Source: Cycas panzhihuaensis
Taxonomy: Eukaryota; Cycadophyta
DNA length: 64,000 bases
Direction: 5' to 3'
NCBI GenBank assembly: GCA_023213395.1
Contig: CM041465.1
Span: forward strand, 92,697,741 to 92,761,740
Shown here: in pieces, positions 30,795 to 42,060 of the stretch
How positions within the stretch are numbered: position 1 is the first letter of the stretch
Layout: each line of letters begins with the position of its first letter
Translations under genes and position numbers: made by a program
The notes under the pieces: model-generated
The model's input: the letters and a program-made list of their open reading frames with translations, nothing else
Told to the model about the DNA's origin: nothing
Databases searched by the model: none

Positions 30795-31890
30795 AGGATC
30801 CAAAGAAGTGCTTTGCTATCATTACAACTGGAAAAGTGGAGAATAATTTTTGGGTGTTTGAGAAATTTTAGAATACAAATCATTCATATGCTCTTATAAC
30901 CATTGTAGATGAAAATAGTTGTTTGTGGCATGAAAGGCTAAGGCATCTTAATTATGATAGTATAGCGTTGATGAATGAGTTGAAGATGGTGAAAGGGTTG
31001 CTATCGATATCATGTTTAGATGGCATTTGCGAAGGTTGCGTGTATGGCAAGAATCATAGATATCCATTTGTTAGGAATAAAGTTTGGAGAGCCAAGGAGA
31101 AACTATAGCTTATACACTCAGATGTGATGGGTCCTCTCCCCATTCCTTCGTTAGGAGGAGCTCAATATATCTTGATATTTGTAGATGATTACACTAGGAA
31201 AACCTAGGTGTATTTTCTAAAGAAGAAGTCAGAAGGGTTTGATCGATTTCAGGAATGGAAAGTTGAAGTCAAAAATCAAAGTGATAAAAGAATAAAAATT
31301 TTGAAGAGTGATAACAGAAAGGAATATGACAATCACACCTTTAACAAGTTTTGTCTTAATCACGGTATTAGATGGGAATTAATAGTCCTATATACCCCAC
31401 AACAAAATGGTTTCGTAGAGCGAAAGAATTATACTATGATGGAGATGACTCATTGTATAGTGCATATACAAAATTTACCACAGAATTTTTGGGCAGAAGC
31501 TATTGGGACTATTGTTCATGTGTTGAACTAGGTATCTACCAAAGCAGTGAGTGGCGTGACACCAAAACAAAAATTGGACAATTCAAAAGCCTTCCATTGA
31601 TTATCTTAAATTATTTAGGTGCATTATGTATGTACACATCCCTGACGAAAAATGCAAGAAGATAGATCACAAGAGTTGGAAGTATGTCTTCATAGGGTAT
31701 TCAAATCAAAACAAGGCCTATCAACTGTGGGATTCAGAATTGAAGAAACTTGAGGTTTGTCAGGATGTTCAATTTAATAAGTTGATGATGTATCATTATG
31801 CAAGTGTCGAATCTGAGAAAGTTCCAGATCTCTTATTGTTGCAGAATCATTCTTGGTCAAATGATGAGGATCTAAATGAAGATAGTTAAA
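30795..31890 (+). pseudogene. Copia GAG-pre-integrase and integrase fragment
   Basis: Plus-strand frames read SCLWHERLRHLNYDSIAL (H-H of the zinc-binding module), CEGCVYGKNHRYPF, then LIHSDVMGPLPIPSLGGAQ and FVDDYTRK (integrase core Asp). KSDNRKEYDNHTF (second Asp) and YTPQQNGFVERKN (catalytic Glu) follow, then MEMTHCIVHIQNLPQNFWAE. The D, D and E residues are all recognisable. Frameshifts occur near 31530 and 31630, and there are stops. Protein similarity to family A (9726-15985) is evident, on the opposite strand. The fragment begins abruptly against the gypsy tail at 30790. Confidence 0.85.
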
Positions 31891-31904
31891 TTAATGGAGA
31901 TGTC

Positions 31905-33614
31905 GTGGAGCAACAGTCACATGAGGAGGTGGTAGTGATGCTAGGACTCTCGAGACCATTATGGGCAAAGAAGATGCTTGAAGTGTCTAGCGTGACTGTA
32001 GATCCATCAGATACTCGAAGAACTAGAAGTCAGTATGCTAGTCATGCTCTTATGATAAATACCATATTCTCTAATGAGCTAGATTCTTTTGCTAAAGTAG
32101 AAAAGAATCCTTAATGGTGAGCTATAATGGAGGAGGAATATCATTCTATTTTGAAGAACAACACTTGGGATATAGTTCCATTACCTCCAAGGAAAAACTT
32201 GGTTGGATGTAAATGGGTCTACAAAATGAAGTTCAAAGCTAATGACGAAGTTAAAAAATTTAAGGCCATACTTGTTACCCAAGGTTTTAAACAGAAAGAA
32301 GGGATAGATTATGATGAGACTTCTGTACTAGTCTCAAAGATGACTACGGTTGGATTGGTCCTTTCAGTTGCATCTAAATTTGGATGGTAGATATATTAGA
32401 TGGATGTAAAGTCTGCATTTCTTAATGGTGAACTGAAGGAGAAGATTTATATAGTGCAACCTCTTGGTTTCATTGAGGAAGGACGTGAAAAGTTTGTATG
32501 CCATTTGAAGAAATCTTTATATGGTCTAAAGTAAGCACCTTAGGGGTGGTTTGCAAAGATCGATGTGACCTTGAAGGATAAAGAATTTGTTACGACAGAT
32601 TTCAAGCTAAATTTGTATATCAAGAATACTACTTTATCTATTATAATAATTATTTTGTATGTCGATGATTTGATTGTTATAGGGAGTTATCATGAGGAGA
32701 TTATGGTGATGAAAGCACACCTGCAGGAGGATTTTGATATGATAGGCATGGGGCTCATTCATTATTTTTTGGGCATAAAAATAATGTAATTGAAAGATAA
32801 GATATTGGTGTCACAGAGGAAGTATACTAAATCATTACTTGAGAAGTTCAAGGTGAAGTATTGCAAACCTGCGAGAACACTAGTTGTCAAAGGCACAAAA
32901 CTTTTGAAGAATATGCAAAAGCCTGTAGTTTATAGAATGTTATATAGAAGTGTTGTAAGGAGTTTGATTTGTTTGACTCATACCAGGCCCGACATTTCTT
33001 ATGTTATTGGATTAGTCTCTCAATATATGTAGAATCCTCAAGAGCCACATTGGGCTGTAGTCAAAAGGATTCTGAGATATTCGAAAGGTTATCCGAATCT
33101 TAGTTTCGAGTATCTGAGAGGTGGTGATCTATAAGTGCAAGGATACATTGATGCTGATTGGGGTGGTGACTCCAATGATAGAAAATATACTGTAGGATAC
33201 GTGTTTAGTATTGGTGGTGGACCAATGTCATAACAATTAAAGAAATAATAGACGATTGCATTATCTTCTACTGAGGCGGAGTACTAGGGACTCTCGGTGG
33301 GTGGTCATGAAGCAATTTGGTTAATAGGAATACTGGAAGCTCTTGACATTCAAAGCAGCACAACAATTATCTTTGTGGATAATCAAAGTACTATTCGATT
33401 GTCGAAGAATCTTGAGTTTCATGCCATAACCAAACATATTGAGATACAACACCACTATATTCAGGATATGGTCAAAGCAAAAAAGCTAATTGTGGAATAT
33501 TATCCAAGTGAAGAACAACTAGTAGATATTTTCACAAAGCCACTTACTAAAGATCATTTCATAAGGATTTGCTTAAAATTGCAGTTGCGCAAGCTTTCCC
33601 TTGAGGGGGGATAA
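31905..33614 (+). pseudogene. Copia reverse transcriptase and RNase H fragment
   Basis: Continues from the integrase above. An acidic linker carries RRTRSQYASHAL (about 32010). RT blocks are [33 protein letters not shown], and ILYVDDLIVIGS with YVDD intact (32565-32789). RNase H follows: LSSTEAEY*GLSVGGHEA, FVDNQSTIRLSKN, HYIQDMVK and VDIFTKPLTKDHF, ending LSLEGG* at 33614. Stops occur at GLK*AP*GW and after GWxI. The arrangement is that of a 3' portion of a copia element whose gag and 5' LTR are missing. The LTR at 33720 stands at the expected distance after pol. Confidence 0.85.
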
Positions 33615-33719
33615 ATCTGCAAGGTCAACACTTGCTCGCCTTGAAAAGTTATTTGTGACACAATAGTTTTCTGCAACTGTATGTTGAATCCTCGACCCAC
33701 ATTTGCATTAAGGGGAAGA

Positions 33720-34168
33720 TGTTAGCAACCATGATTAAGATTAACACATGATAGAGTTAATGTCTTATGTGGCAGTAAGCAGTGGAAACCAAGAATGAGA
33801 TATAAAGAGTCACAAGTATCGAGGTTCGAAGGGACACAAAGAATCGAGATACGAAAGGGGTACGAGTATCAAAGTTCTACAGGGCACAACCATTCAGAAG
33901 AGACTTGAACCTTTTGGAAGAGTCACAATTCTTCATGTTTATACCCTTTGGATTATTTATAATGGATCCAAGATAGGGTAAAATTGAAGTAAGAAGGAAA
34001 CAATGTAATAGTCGGTGTATCTAATCAATCATCAGTTATTACTTTGTATGCGGGCTTTTCTCCCAAAAGGCTCTCCCATATTAAAACTTGTGTATTCTAT
34101 ATTCATTCTTTTGCTTGATTTCCATGTATGCTATGCAAAATTGGCAAAGATCTGGCAATAATTTTACA
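33720..34168 (+). repeat. LTR following the copia pol fragment
   Basis: The sequence AAGGGGAAGA, a fitting PPT, lies just before TGTTAGCAACC at 33720. A 449-bp block ends TTTTACA at 34168. Inside are a TATTTATAATGG box and a GGCTTTTCTCCCAAAAGGCTCTCCC region typical of an LTR. The first 12 bases after its end, TGGCATTAGGGC, resemble a PBS. Only one copy is seen in this window, so the boundaries rest on the TG...CA ends, the PPT and the PBS-like site. Confidence 0.6.
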
Positions 34169-34180
34169 TGGCATTAGGGC
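34169..34180 (+). promoter_or_regulatory. PBS-like site after the 33720 LTR
   Basis: TGGCATTAGGGC matches TGGTATCAGAGC at 9 of 12 bases, with AAGC following. A PBS after an LTR that also ends an upstream pol is unexpected. Confidence 0.5.
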
Positions 34181-34806
34181 AAGCTTGAGTATGTGTAAAT
34201 TCTCATATGTACAAAAAAAGCACAATTATACAAATCAGAGAAAAATTAGATTCAAATTAAAGGTTATGTTATGCTCGTTTTAAATCTATAAAAAAATTTT
34301 GCATTCGTCTTCTAGTTTGCTTAGAAAATGACCCAAAAACTATACAACTAAATAGGGTTTTGATTAAAAAATGCTTAAATCTTCTCAAATACTTGATGAA
34401 ATTTATGAAACTTACGTGCAATCGGAAGATATTATTCAGAGAAGAATTTTGGAGCAGATTTTAACAAGAAAGATGAAGTAAAATGAGAGAAATTTAAGAT
34501 CAAAACTTCAAATTTGTCCCTTGAAAATTTGAGTTTTCTCGCTTATTGAGACAAAATCTGAAGTCGTACCTTTGGAACATATTACTCCCCATTGTGAGAT
34601 GAATTTACATACCAAATTTCATTGAATTCTGAGCACTTGAATTTTTTGCATCTATACAGTTCCATATGATTTTGTACTACAATTAATGAACTCAAAAATA
34701 GTCTTTTCTTTCCTAAAAGACTAAAAAAAAACTTCAACACTTTTATTAGAATAAGTTCTTCAATATTTTTAATCTGGATTCTCTTAGACTTTTATCAACA
34801 AACCTA
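34181..34806. other. Non-coding interval between two element ends
   Basis: Lies between a plus-strand PBS-like site (34169) and a minus-strand one (34807). It looks like leader sequence from one or both elements. No gag was recognised. Confidence 0.4.
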
Positions 34807-34818
34807 TTTTGATACCAT
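34807..34818 (-). promoter_or_regulatory. PBS-like site of a minus-strand element
   Basis: The minus strand reads TGGTATCAAAAT directly after ...GGTTCTAACA. It matches the first eight bases of the tRNA-iMet complement, and the adjoining TG...CA-type terminus supports it. Confidence 0.5.
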
Positions 34819-35020
34819 GTTAGAACCATTGTAAATAGACGAAGAAAGTACTTCAATTCATTAACAAGAGAGAAATTATTTTGTATAAATATATCATGTG
34901 TACATATAAGAGCCTATGCATGTACGCCAAGTGTCACCAATCCATCAAAGAGGGGTTGGACATATAACCTTCAAGTTAACTTTAGAAGACATAGATATAA
35001 AAGATAAAACATAATTACTT
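34819..35020 (-). repeat. Probable LTR end of a minus-strand copia element
   Basis: Begins TGTTAGAACC on the plus strand, i.e. ends GGTTCTAACA on the element strand, next to the PBS-like site. It contains a TATAAATATATC stretch. The far boundary is uncertain because it runs into copia RT debris near 35030. No partner LTR was found. Confidence 0.4.
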
Positions 35021-35029
35021 TAATAGTCA

Positions 35030-35297
35030 TGCCATCATTATAACTATTTATATTGATGACCTCCTTATCATCAGAAATGATGAAAATAGTATCAAGCAAG
35101 TAAAAAAGGAGTTTGATGCAAGCATTTCAAATGATAGACATGTTGTTATTACACTACTACCTAGGTGTTGAAGTTGCACAAAAAAACAAAAAAAAACATT
35201 CGTAGCTCAAACCAAGTATGCTGAAGAATTGTTACTCAAGTTTAAAATGGCTAACTACAAGCCAACATCCACTCCCATGGAAATTGGGTGTGAGATA
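35030..35297 (+). pseudogene. Old copia RT fragment, left part
   Basis: The frame reads IYIDDLLIIRNDENSIKQV (the YVDD block with Ile for Val), then after a frameshift FVAQTKYAEELLLKFKMANY and STPMEIGCEI. These are the RT-to-RNase H connection blocks of copia. The frame is cut at 35297 by the LTR of the 35298-45984 element and resumes at 45985 on the other side. It is therefore the host of that insertion. Confidence 0.75.
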
Positions 35298-35510
35298 TGT
35301 TGAGATGTAATGTTTTATCTAGGTGCAAAATAGGTCATGTTGTGACACCCTCAAATGTAATGTAAGTCTAAGGTAACGACACTTGGTTGTCAGGGATGGA
35401 TCAGTTACAATTCAGTTTGTAACGGTCATCTTTCATGATGTATATTTAAGGGAGACCAGACCTCCATGTAATGCAAGTTTTTCTCTTCATCTCAATTGAG
35501 ATTATCAACA
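35298..35510 (+). repeat. 5' LTR of the 35-46 kb copia
   Basis: 213 bp, TGTTGAGATG to ATTATCAACA, with a TATATTTAAGG promoter-like box. By eye it differs from its partner at about 15 positions (about 7%). Confidence 0.92.
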
Positions 35511-35522
35511 TGGTATCAGAGT
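35511..35522 (+). promoter_or_regulatory. Primer binding site
   Basis: TGGTATCAGAGT matches 11 of 12 bases of the tRNA-iMet complement and follows the LTR with no gap. Confidence 0.9.
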
Positions 35523-36219
35523 AGGTTATCTTGCCTGTTTGAGAGAGGGTTTGGTGTCTGATAAAGGCAGTCCCAGTACAACACAATCAGAGAAGCCAAC
35601 GAAGGCAAGATCAAGAGTCAAAGATGTTAAGAGGTAGAAAAGGAGATACCTAAAGCTCAGATCATAATCAAAGGTCAAAGAGAAGAAATCTGACTGTGTA
35701 CAGACGTAACACAGAATCATACAGACCTGTATGGACGAAAAATCAAAGTACCCAGAATGAGATGAAATTTGGCTAGAAGGTACATCAGGGCATCCTCGTC
35801 ACTTTTCTCTTTAGGGTTGAAGTCATCAGAGATCGTTTAAAGGCAATTTTTGTCACTTTACTAGTCCATGTGCATTTGGAGGTACAATCACAAATTTCTT
35901 CTATTTTTCTTCTGATTTTCGGATCAAATCAGCCATAATCTCTCTGTATCGATGCTACAAACATTTTAGAATCAATATTGTGGAATTTCGTGGAGGGTTT
36001 TGTGAAAATCGAATGAAAAAGGATCAAACTCTAGCCGCGCCCTAGTTCCTTTTGGGCTTGTTTTCTCTCAGACCAAAAGTTGTTTTCAAAATCTAACTTC
36101 AGATCTGGGTTCCTCTCGTCGTGCTCTCTCTTTTGAGGTATACTACCATTCCGATTTTGTACGGAAATCTGTACAAGTGTACTGTCCAAACTCTGTCATC
36201 TCTAATTTTCTTAGGATCA

Positions 36220-37221
36220 ATGGCCTCTACATTCATAACCTTACGAGAACAAGAAAAATTAACTGATTCCAATTACCATGTTTGGAAAATTAAGGTGGAA
36301 ACTATTTTGAGAGTTAAAAATGCTTGGAACGTTGCGAATGGGACTGAAATTTGTCCAAACAACTCAAATCCAAAGCTGACAAGTTGGGAAGAAAGAGATA
36401 ATATAGGAATGCTCACTTTGAAAATGTCAATTTTTGACTCATTCTTAGTGTATATTAAAAAACTGAGTTCATCTTTGGCTATTTGGAAGTGTCTTGAAAA
36501 TTTGTATGGGCAGAAGAACAAAGCTAAGATAATAGCACTAAAAAAAGAATTGTATAAACTGCACATGAATGAAAGTAAAACTATAACAGAGTTTATACAC
36601 AAGGTTATTTCAATTCGAAATAATCTATTGAGTGCAGGAGGGTTGATTTTAGAGCAAGAGTTGGTGGAACTAGTAGCAACCAAGCTGTCAAAATCCTTTG
36701 ACATAACCATTTACACTATTACAAATAGTGATCAGATTGATAAAATGACTCCTGATGAATTAACGGGGCTGCGGTTAAGACAAGAACAAAGAAACAAGCG
36801 ATATGAGGATTCTTCAGAACTGGAGGATGCATTTGCATCTAGATTGAATCTAGGCCCAGGTGGAAGAAACCAGACTCGTGGACGAGGTTTGACACCGTAC
36901 TTTAGAGGACGTGGACGTTGGCAAGAATCCAGAGGACATGGACGAAGTAGAGATACCAGAATCTGTTTTAATTGTGGAAAAACTGGGCACATCTCCAACA
37001 ACTGCAGAATTTTTGACATTTGCTACCACTATGGGCAGACCAGGCATTACCCACATAAATGCCCACAAAGAAGGATAGAGATTCAGAAAGGGAAACGACC
37101 TGTTAGAGGATATAGCAAAGAAAAAATAAAGGAAGAGGAAGAAGAGACTGCTTTTATTGTTGCCTTGGCTACAAGTCTAAAGGATAGCGACATATGGTAT
37201 GTTGATTCAGGAGCTTCGTGA
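36220..37221 (+). pseudogene. Gag with zinc knuckle, running into protease
   Basis: The ATG at 36220 begins MASTFITLREQEKLTDSNYH, a standard plant copia gag start. The frame opens earlier (36121), but the upstream 33 residues look like leader. The first block has W-IKVETILRVKNAW, followed by the UBN2 region. One intact knuckle CFNCGKTGHISNNC (C-X2-C-X4-H-X4-C) lies near 36965-37006, and a second has decayed (CYHYGQTRHYPHKC). The frame then reads IWYVDSGAS, the protease active site, and stops at TGA (37219-37221), where Trp or Arg is usual before H-M. So 334 codons are open. The gap of about 700 bp after the PBS is the leader. Confidence 0.88.
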
Positions 37222-38461
37222 CATATGACCAACTGTGAAGACTGGTTTGAGACTCTAAAGCCCTGCGACTTTGGCAAATTGATTGAACTGGGAGATAAGT
37301 ACCCACTTGACATAAAAGAGGTAGATACCATCGCCATCAATCTACAGGAGAATATAAAGAAAATTGGAAATGTTTTGCTAGTCCCTGGATTGAAAATGAA
37401 TCTTCTTTTTGTATCACAACTTAGTAAAAAGGGGCTAAGAATAGTTTCTGATGAAGAAGGACATTGTCACATTCTAGACATGAAGAATAATGGAGAAACC
37501 ATTACAAAAGGAATAAGATGTAATGATCTGTATAAATTTTTGTCAGATCTGGTACTTTCTAACGTGGAAGAAAAAGCATTTGAAGTATGGACATCTCCCA
37601 ATTGAGACACTAAAATCAATGGAAAATTTAGGAATAGTAAATGGGGTGCCTCATATCTCTTCTGATAACTTTGTCTGCAAAGATTGCCAACTTGGCAAAC
37701 AACACTGACATCCATTTAAAGAAAGCACTTGGAGAGCACCATCAAAGTTAAAATTGATTCATACGGACCTTTGTGGTCCTATCACACCACTTTCAATCAA
37801 TGGTTGTAGGTATTTCCTAACCTTTATTGATGATTTTACTCGAAAAATGTGGGTATACTTCCTTCATAACAAATCAGAAGTCTTTGAAGTGTTCAAAGAA
37901 TTTAAAGCAGAAGCAGGGTTGGAGTCAGGAATAAAAATTAAATGCATCAGATCAGATAGAGGGGGTGAATACATATCAAAGGAATTCTTGAACTATTGCA
38001 AGTTACAGGGAATTCGTAGATAGAACACAACTCCCTATACACCACAGTCTAATGGAGTTGCAGAAAGAAAAAATAGGACTTTAATGGAGATGGCAAGAAA
38101 TATGGTGTATGAAAAGAATGTGCCAAAATCTTATTAGGCAGAGGCAACTAGTACCGCTTGCTACCTGATAAATCAAAGTCCAACAAAAGCTCTGAAGGAC
38201 ATCACTCCAGAAGAAGCCTGGATAGGTAGGAAACCTAATGTGAGTTCACTTAAAGTTTTTGGTAGCCAAGCTTTTGTTCATATACCTGATAAAAGGAGGT
38301 CTAAAATTGATGCAAAAAGCATAGAATGTATTACAATAGGCTATAGCAAAAATTCCAAGGCCTACAAATGCATAGATCCTAAGTCCAATAAAATCTATGT
38401 AAGTAGAGATGTGGTTTCAATGAAGAAGATAGTTCAAATGACTCTGCATAATTTAGAATAA
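37222..38461 (+). pseudogene. Protease remainder and integrase of the 35-46 kb copia
   Basis: After the stop following DSGAS, the frame continues HMTNCEDWFETLKPC and LLVPGLKMNLLFVSQL (37225-37605). A frameshift then leads to the GAG-pre-integrase end CKDCQLGKQH (37708). The integrase core follows: LIHTDLCGPITPLSINGC, FIDDFTRKMWVYF, RSDRGGEYISKEFLN (37754-38023). A TAG at 38021 precedes TPYTPQSNGVAERKNRT with the catalytic Glu, then a TAG at 38135 where Trp is usual, then EEAWIGRKPNVSSLKVFG and the C-terminal part to 38461. All three D/D/E residues remain. The stops look like single C-to-T or G-to-A changes. Confidence 0.87.
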
Positions 38462-39824
38462 TTAAAGAAAATGAGAAAGAGGCAGAACAAGAAGCTGTGT
38501 CTGAAATCACTTCAGAAGAAGTACCCTCTGCAGGATCATCTCCTTCATCTTCATCAATCCAAAATGAAATGACAGATGAAGAAGAATCAGTCATAGAACG
38601 ATCGATGGAAGAGATAGACATTGAAGAAGGCACATGCAAATAAAAGAAGTTACCCAAATGGTTCATCAAAACTATTGAGGAAGGAAAAGGTAATGTGCTT
38701 AAACACAGAACACAAAGTAAAAAACCAAAGGCCCTGCTAAGCAAAGTCGAACCACAGACTTTCCAAGAAGCCAAAGATCAACATGTATCGAAGACAGCCA
38801 TGGACAATGAAATGGATTCAATTAAGAAAAATCAAACATGGAAATTGGTAGAATTACCTGCTAACAAATCTGTTGTCAGCTGCAAATGGATTTATAAAGT
38901 CAAAGAGGGAACTGATGGCAAAATAGAAAAACACAAAGCATGACTAGTCACGAAGGGATACACTCAAACAACCAGTGTAGACTTTGAAGAAACCTTCTCC
39001 CTATGGCTAAGCTAAATACTATAAGGACAGTAATTGCACTAGCAGCTGTATAGAATTGGAAAATCTCTCAGCTAGATATAAAAAGTGCCTTCTTGAATGG
39101 AGAATTGGAAGACCAAGTTTACATGAAACAACCTGAAGGATATGTCAAAGAAGGATAAGAGCATCTGGTATGCAAACTAAAAAAGGCACTGCATGGATTA
39201 AAGCAAGCTCCTTGAGCTTGGTACGCAAAATTGGATCATTACCTATGCAAGAACTGCTTTAAATGATGTGATTCAAACCCTAGCTTGTACATAAGGAAAA
39301 AGGATGATAAAATCACAATAATCGTCATTTATATAGATGATATGCTTCTCACTGGAAATGATAAAGAAGCCATTGAAGACATAAAAGAACAACTCAAGCA
39401 AGAATTTGAAATAATAGACTTGGGCCTCCTAAACTACTACTTGAGATTAGAAATAGATCAACAACAAGGCTATGTAGCTCTGTCTCAGAGCAAATACATC
39501 AAAGATCTATTAACCAAGTTTCAAATGGAAAATTGCAATCCCTGTGCCACACCCATGGAAACAAATTGTGAATTAATAACAGACGATACAGAGCAGGCAT
39601 CAAACATCACCTTATATAGACAAATGATCAGAAGTTTGATCTATCTAACAGCTACCAAGGCTGATATATCTCACTCAGTGGGATTAGTATCCATATATAT
39701 GCAAAATCCTAAAGTAAGACACTGGAAGGCCGTAAAGAGAATTTTGAGATACTTAAAGGGAACAACAAACCTAAAACTGGTATATCCCAAAGGAGGATCA
39801 ACTAATTTGTCAGGTTTTTGTGAC
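38462..39824 (+). pseudogene. Reverse transcriptase and first part of RNase H
   Basis: An acidic linker (38470-38640) leads to RT: NQTWKLVELPANKSVVSCKW, a TGA replacing the Arg after HKA, then [33 protein letters not shown] has TGA at 39213 for an expected Arg. IVIYIDDMLLTGND carries the active site as YIDD. From 39285 the frame is open for 180 codons through LTKFQMENCNPCATPME and ILRYLKGTTNLKLVYP to SGFCDF, where the gypsy LTR interrupts at 39829. The missing RNase H continues at 45309 with SDWARDKEQRKSTSGY. Confidence 0.9.
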
Positions 39825-39828
39825 TTCG

Positions 39829-40043
39829 TGGACCGTTCATTCTCAGAACTCTGGGCTCGTAGAAGTGATTATTAGCAAAAATGAAGCTAAATAACACGAA
39901 TGCGCAAGCAGATCACAGAAAATAAAGCACCCAAAAATGAGTACCGAAGTACTTTCTCCTTTCAAGATATCATACTCAATACATTACGAGTGGTTTAACC
40001 CTTTAAATACACAAGTAAGGGTCTTCATCCTTAATGATTCTAT
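39829..40043 (-). repeat. 3' LTR of the gypsy element, truncated
   Basis: Aligns with the outer 215 bp of 44906-45308 with about 14 differences (6-7%). It stops abruptly after TGATTCTAT, lacking about 188 bp including the U3 start and PPT. Confidence 0.9.
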
Positions 40044-40390
40044 GATTAAATTTTGTGGTTTTGCCCCAATGTGGTCTTTGAAGGCAATGAAAGTGTGAGT
40101 ACTTGGTTAATCGATCAATGATTACTCAAATGGAGTCAAACCCGGCAGATGGGGGTAGGCCCGTGATGAAGTCCATGGCAATATCTTGCCACTTGCCTTG
40201 CAGAATATTTAATGGTTGGAGAAGGCCAAGGAGAGGTTTGGTCTCTACTTTATTTCGTTGACAAGTGTCACATTCTAATACGAAGGTGAATATGGTGGTC
40301 TTCATGTGGGGCCAAAAGAAATCTGCGCGAATCCGTCGATAAGTCTTATCGAAGCCAGAGTGGCCGCCAAGGGGGGACGAGTGGTATTCT
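40044..40390 (-). pseudogene. Gypsy integrase, N-terminal part only
   Basis: The minus strand reads EYHSSPLGGHSGFDKTYRRI and then CDTCQRNK, the H-H-C-C zinc module, followed by WQDIAMDFITGLPPSAGF with the first core Asp. A TAG stands where Trp or a hydrophobic residue is usual, then VIIDRLTKYSHFHCLQRPH. After this the frame enters a 21-bp segment duplicated from 42073-42093 and then the LTR. The second core Asp, the Glu and any chromodomain are therefore deleted. Integration by this copy's own enzyme is impossible. Confidence 0.88.
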
Positions 40391-42060
40391 GTTAGGATTT
40401 TAGGGATGGATGAGGAGGAGGGATAGACAAAGATACGATTGTGGTAGAGGAGGTGATTGTTGAAGGTTGACCAACCTTTATGGGTGAGAACTTTTTCCCT
40501 CCAATTAGGATAGCCTGGATGGACTTGATTGTCAACACATAGTTCGTCAAGCCAAAGGGGTTGGGGGTTGCTGATGGCATGGAGGCTTGGGTTAGGAACA
40601 TTGTCGTTAGGATGGAGACGTGAAGAGCATACGCCTTTGTATTGTCTTTACCTTTTTTATATGCTATTGAGAAGTCAAAGACTTGTAATCGATGAACCCA
40701 CTTAGCTTGATCTTCCGACAAGACTGGCTGAGTCAATAAATTATGGAGGCTACGATGATCCGTAAGAATAGTGAACTTAGAGCCTAAAAGATATTGCCGC
40801 CATTTATCAATAGCATGGAGAATGGCCTTCATTTCTTTCTGATATGTAGAGAGATAAAGCTCATGATCTTTTAATTTTCAGCTTTCCAATGCAATGGGAT
40901 GAGAGTCTTGCATTAGGACTGCGCCTAAACCAAACCCTGAAGCATCGCATTCAAGTTGGAAGGGTTGGTTAAAATCAGGAGTGATGAGGACTGGAGTGGA
41001 GGTCATTACAACCTTGAGGTGGGAAAAGGCAGCCTCTGCTTCGAGAGACCATTGCAAAGCCTCTTTGCAAAGGAGGTTAGTTAATGGGGTGGTAAGAGTA
41101 GCATAATTACGCACAAAGCGTCGATAAAACCCTGTGAGCCCAAGAAATGCTCGTAGTTGGGTAAGAGTGGTAGGTGTTGGCCACGTTATGATGACCGATA
41201 TTTTGCTGGGGTCTACACGTACCCCTTCTGATGATATGATATGACCCAAATATTTGAGTTCTGATTGTCCGAACTCACACTTAGATAGTTTTGTATGGAG
41301 TTGGTGGTTCTGCAATATTTGAAGAATAATTTCTAAGTGTTGGATATGGAGATCCAGGCAGGCACTATAAATAAAAATGTCGTCGAAGAAAACTATGACA
41401 AACTTTCGAAGGTAGGGCCCAAAGATTTTATTCATGAGAGCTTGGAAGGTTGTTGGGGCATTGCAAAGGCCAAAGGGCATTGCTCGAAACTCAAAATGGC
41501 CATGATATGTGCGAAATACTGTCTTATGACAATCTTGTGGGGCAATTGGGATTTGGTAGTAACCAGATTAGAGGTCTAACTTAGAAAAGATGGTTGCGCC
41601 ATGGATTTCATCTAGCACGTCATCTATGTGAGGGGTGGGAAACTTATTTTTAATGGTAATCTTATTTAATTCCCTATAGTCAACACAGAGGCGAAAGAAG
41701 CCATCCTTCTTCCGAACTAAGACAATTGGGGTAAGGCTTTTACTAGGTTGGATTACGCCCATGTCGAGGAGCTCATTTGTGAGTTTCTCGATTTCATTCT
41801 TTTGGAAGTATGAGTTATGGAAAGGTCGAAGGCTGAAGGGGTCATGGTTAGATTGGAGGACAATTGTATGAAAGAAACCACGGTTGGGAGGGGTGGTGGC
41901 AGGCAGAGGGGCGAATACTTGTTCATATTGGGTAATGACATCTTGGATGTAGGGATGAATTTGTGGTTCGATTTGAATATTATTGAGGCAGACTATATAC
42001 CCTAGGTGAGATTGAAGATGGCGTTTCATACGTCCAGGAGAGACCACTTGGTTAGGGGGG
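40391..42060 (-). pseudogene. Gypsy reverse transcriptase and RNase H
   Basis: RT begins in the frame ending at 41568: [20 protein letters not shown], then [20 protein letters not shown] and IFSKLDL. A stop replaces Arg before SGYYQI. The frame 41480-40878 continues MPFGLCNAPTTFQALMNKIF, FFDDIFIYSA (active-site DD with Phe-Phe in front), LGHIISSEGVRVDPSK, then LRAFLGLTGFYRRFVRNYA. RNase H follows: FQLECDASGFGLGAVLMQ (first Asp), a stop, KEMKAILHAIDKWRQYLLGS (Glu), FTILTDHRSLHNLL (second Asp) and YKKGKDNTKAYAL, where Lys-Ala replaces the usual Val/Ala-Asp. Very few stops remain, so the domain is well preserved. Confidence 0.92.

Noticed and set aside
36273-38774. Several long minus-strand open frames across copia gag-pol
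   Set aside because: Antisense shadows of the plus-strand polyprotein, which has clear gag, protease, integrase and RT motifs.
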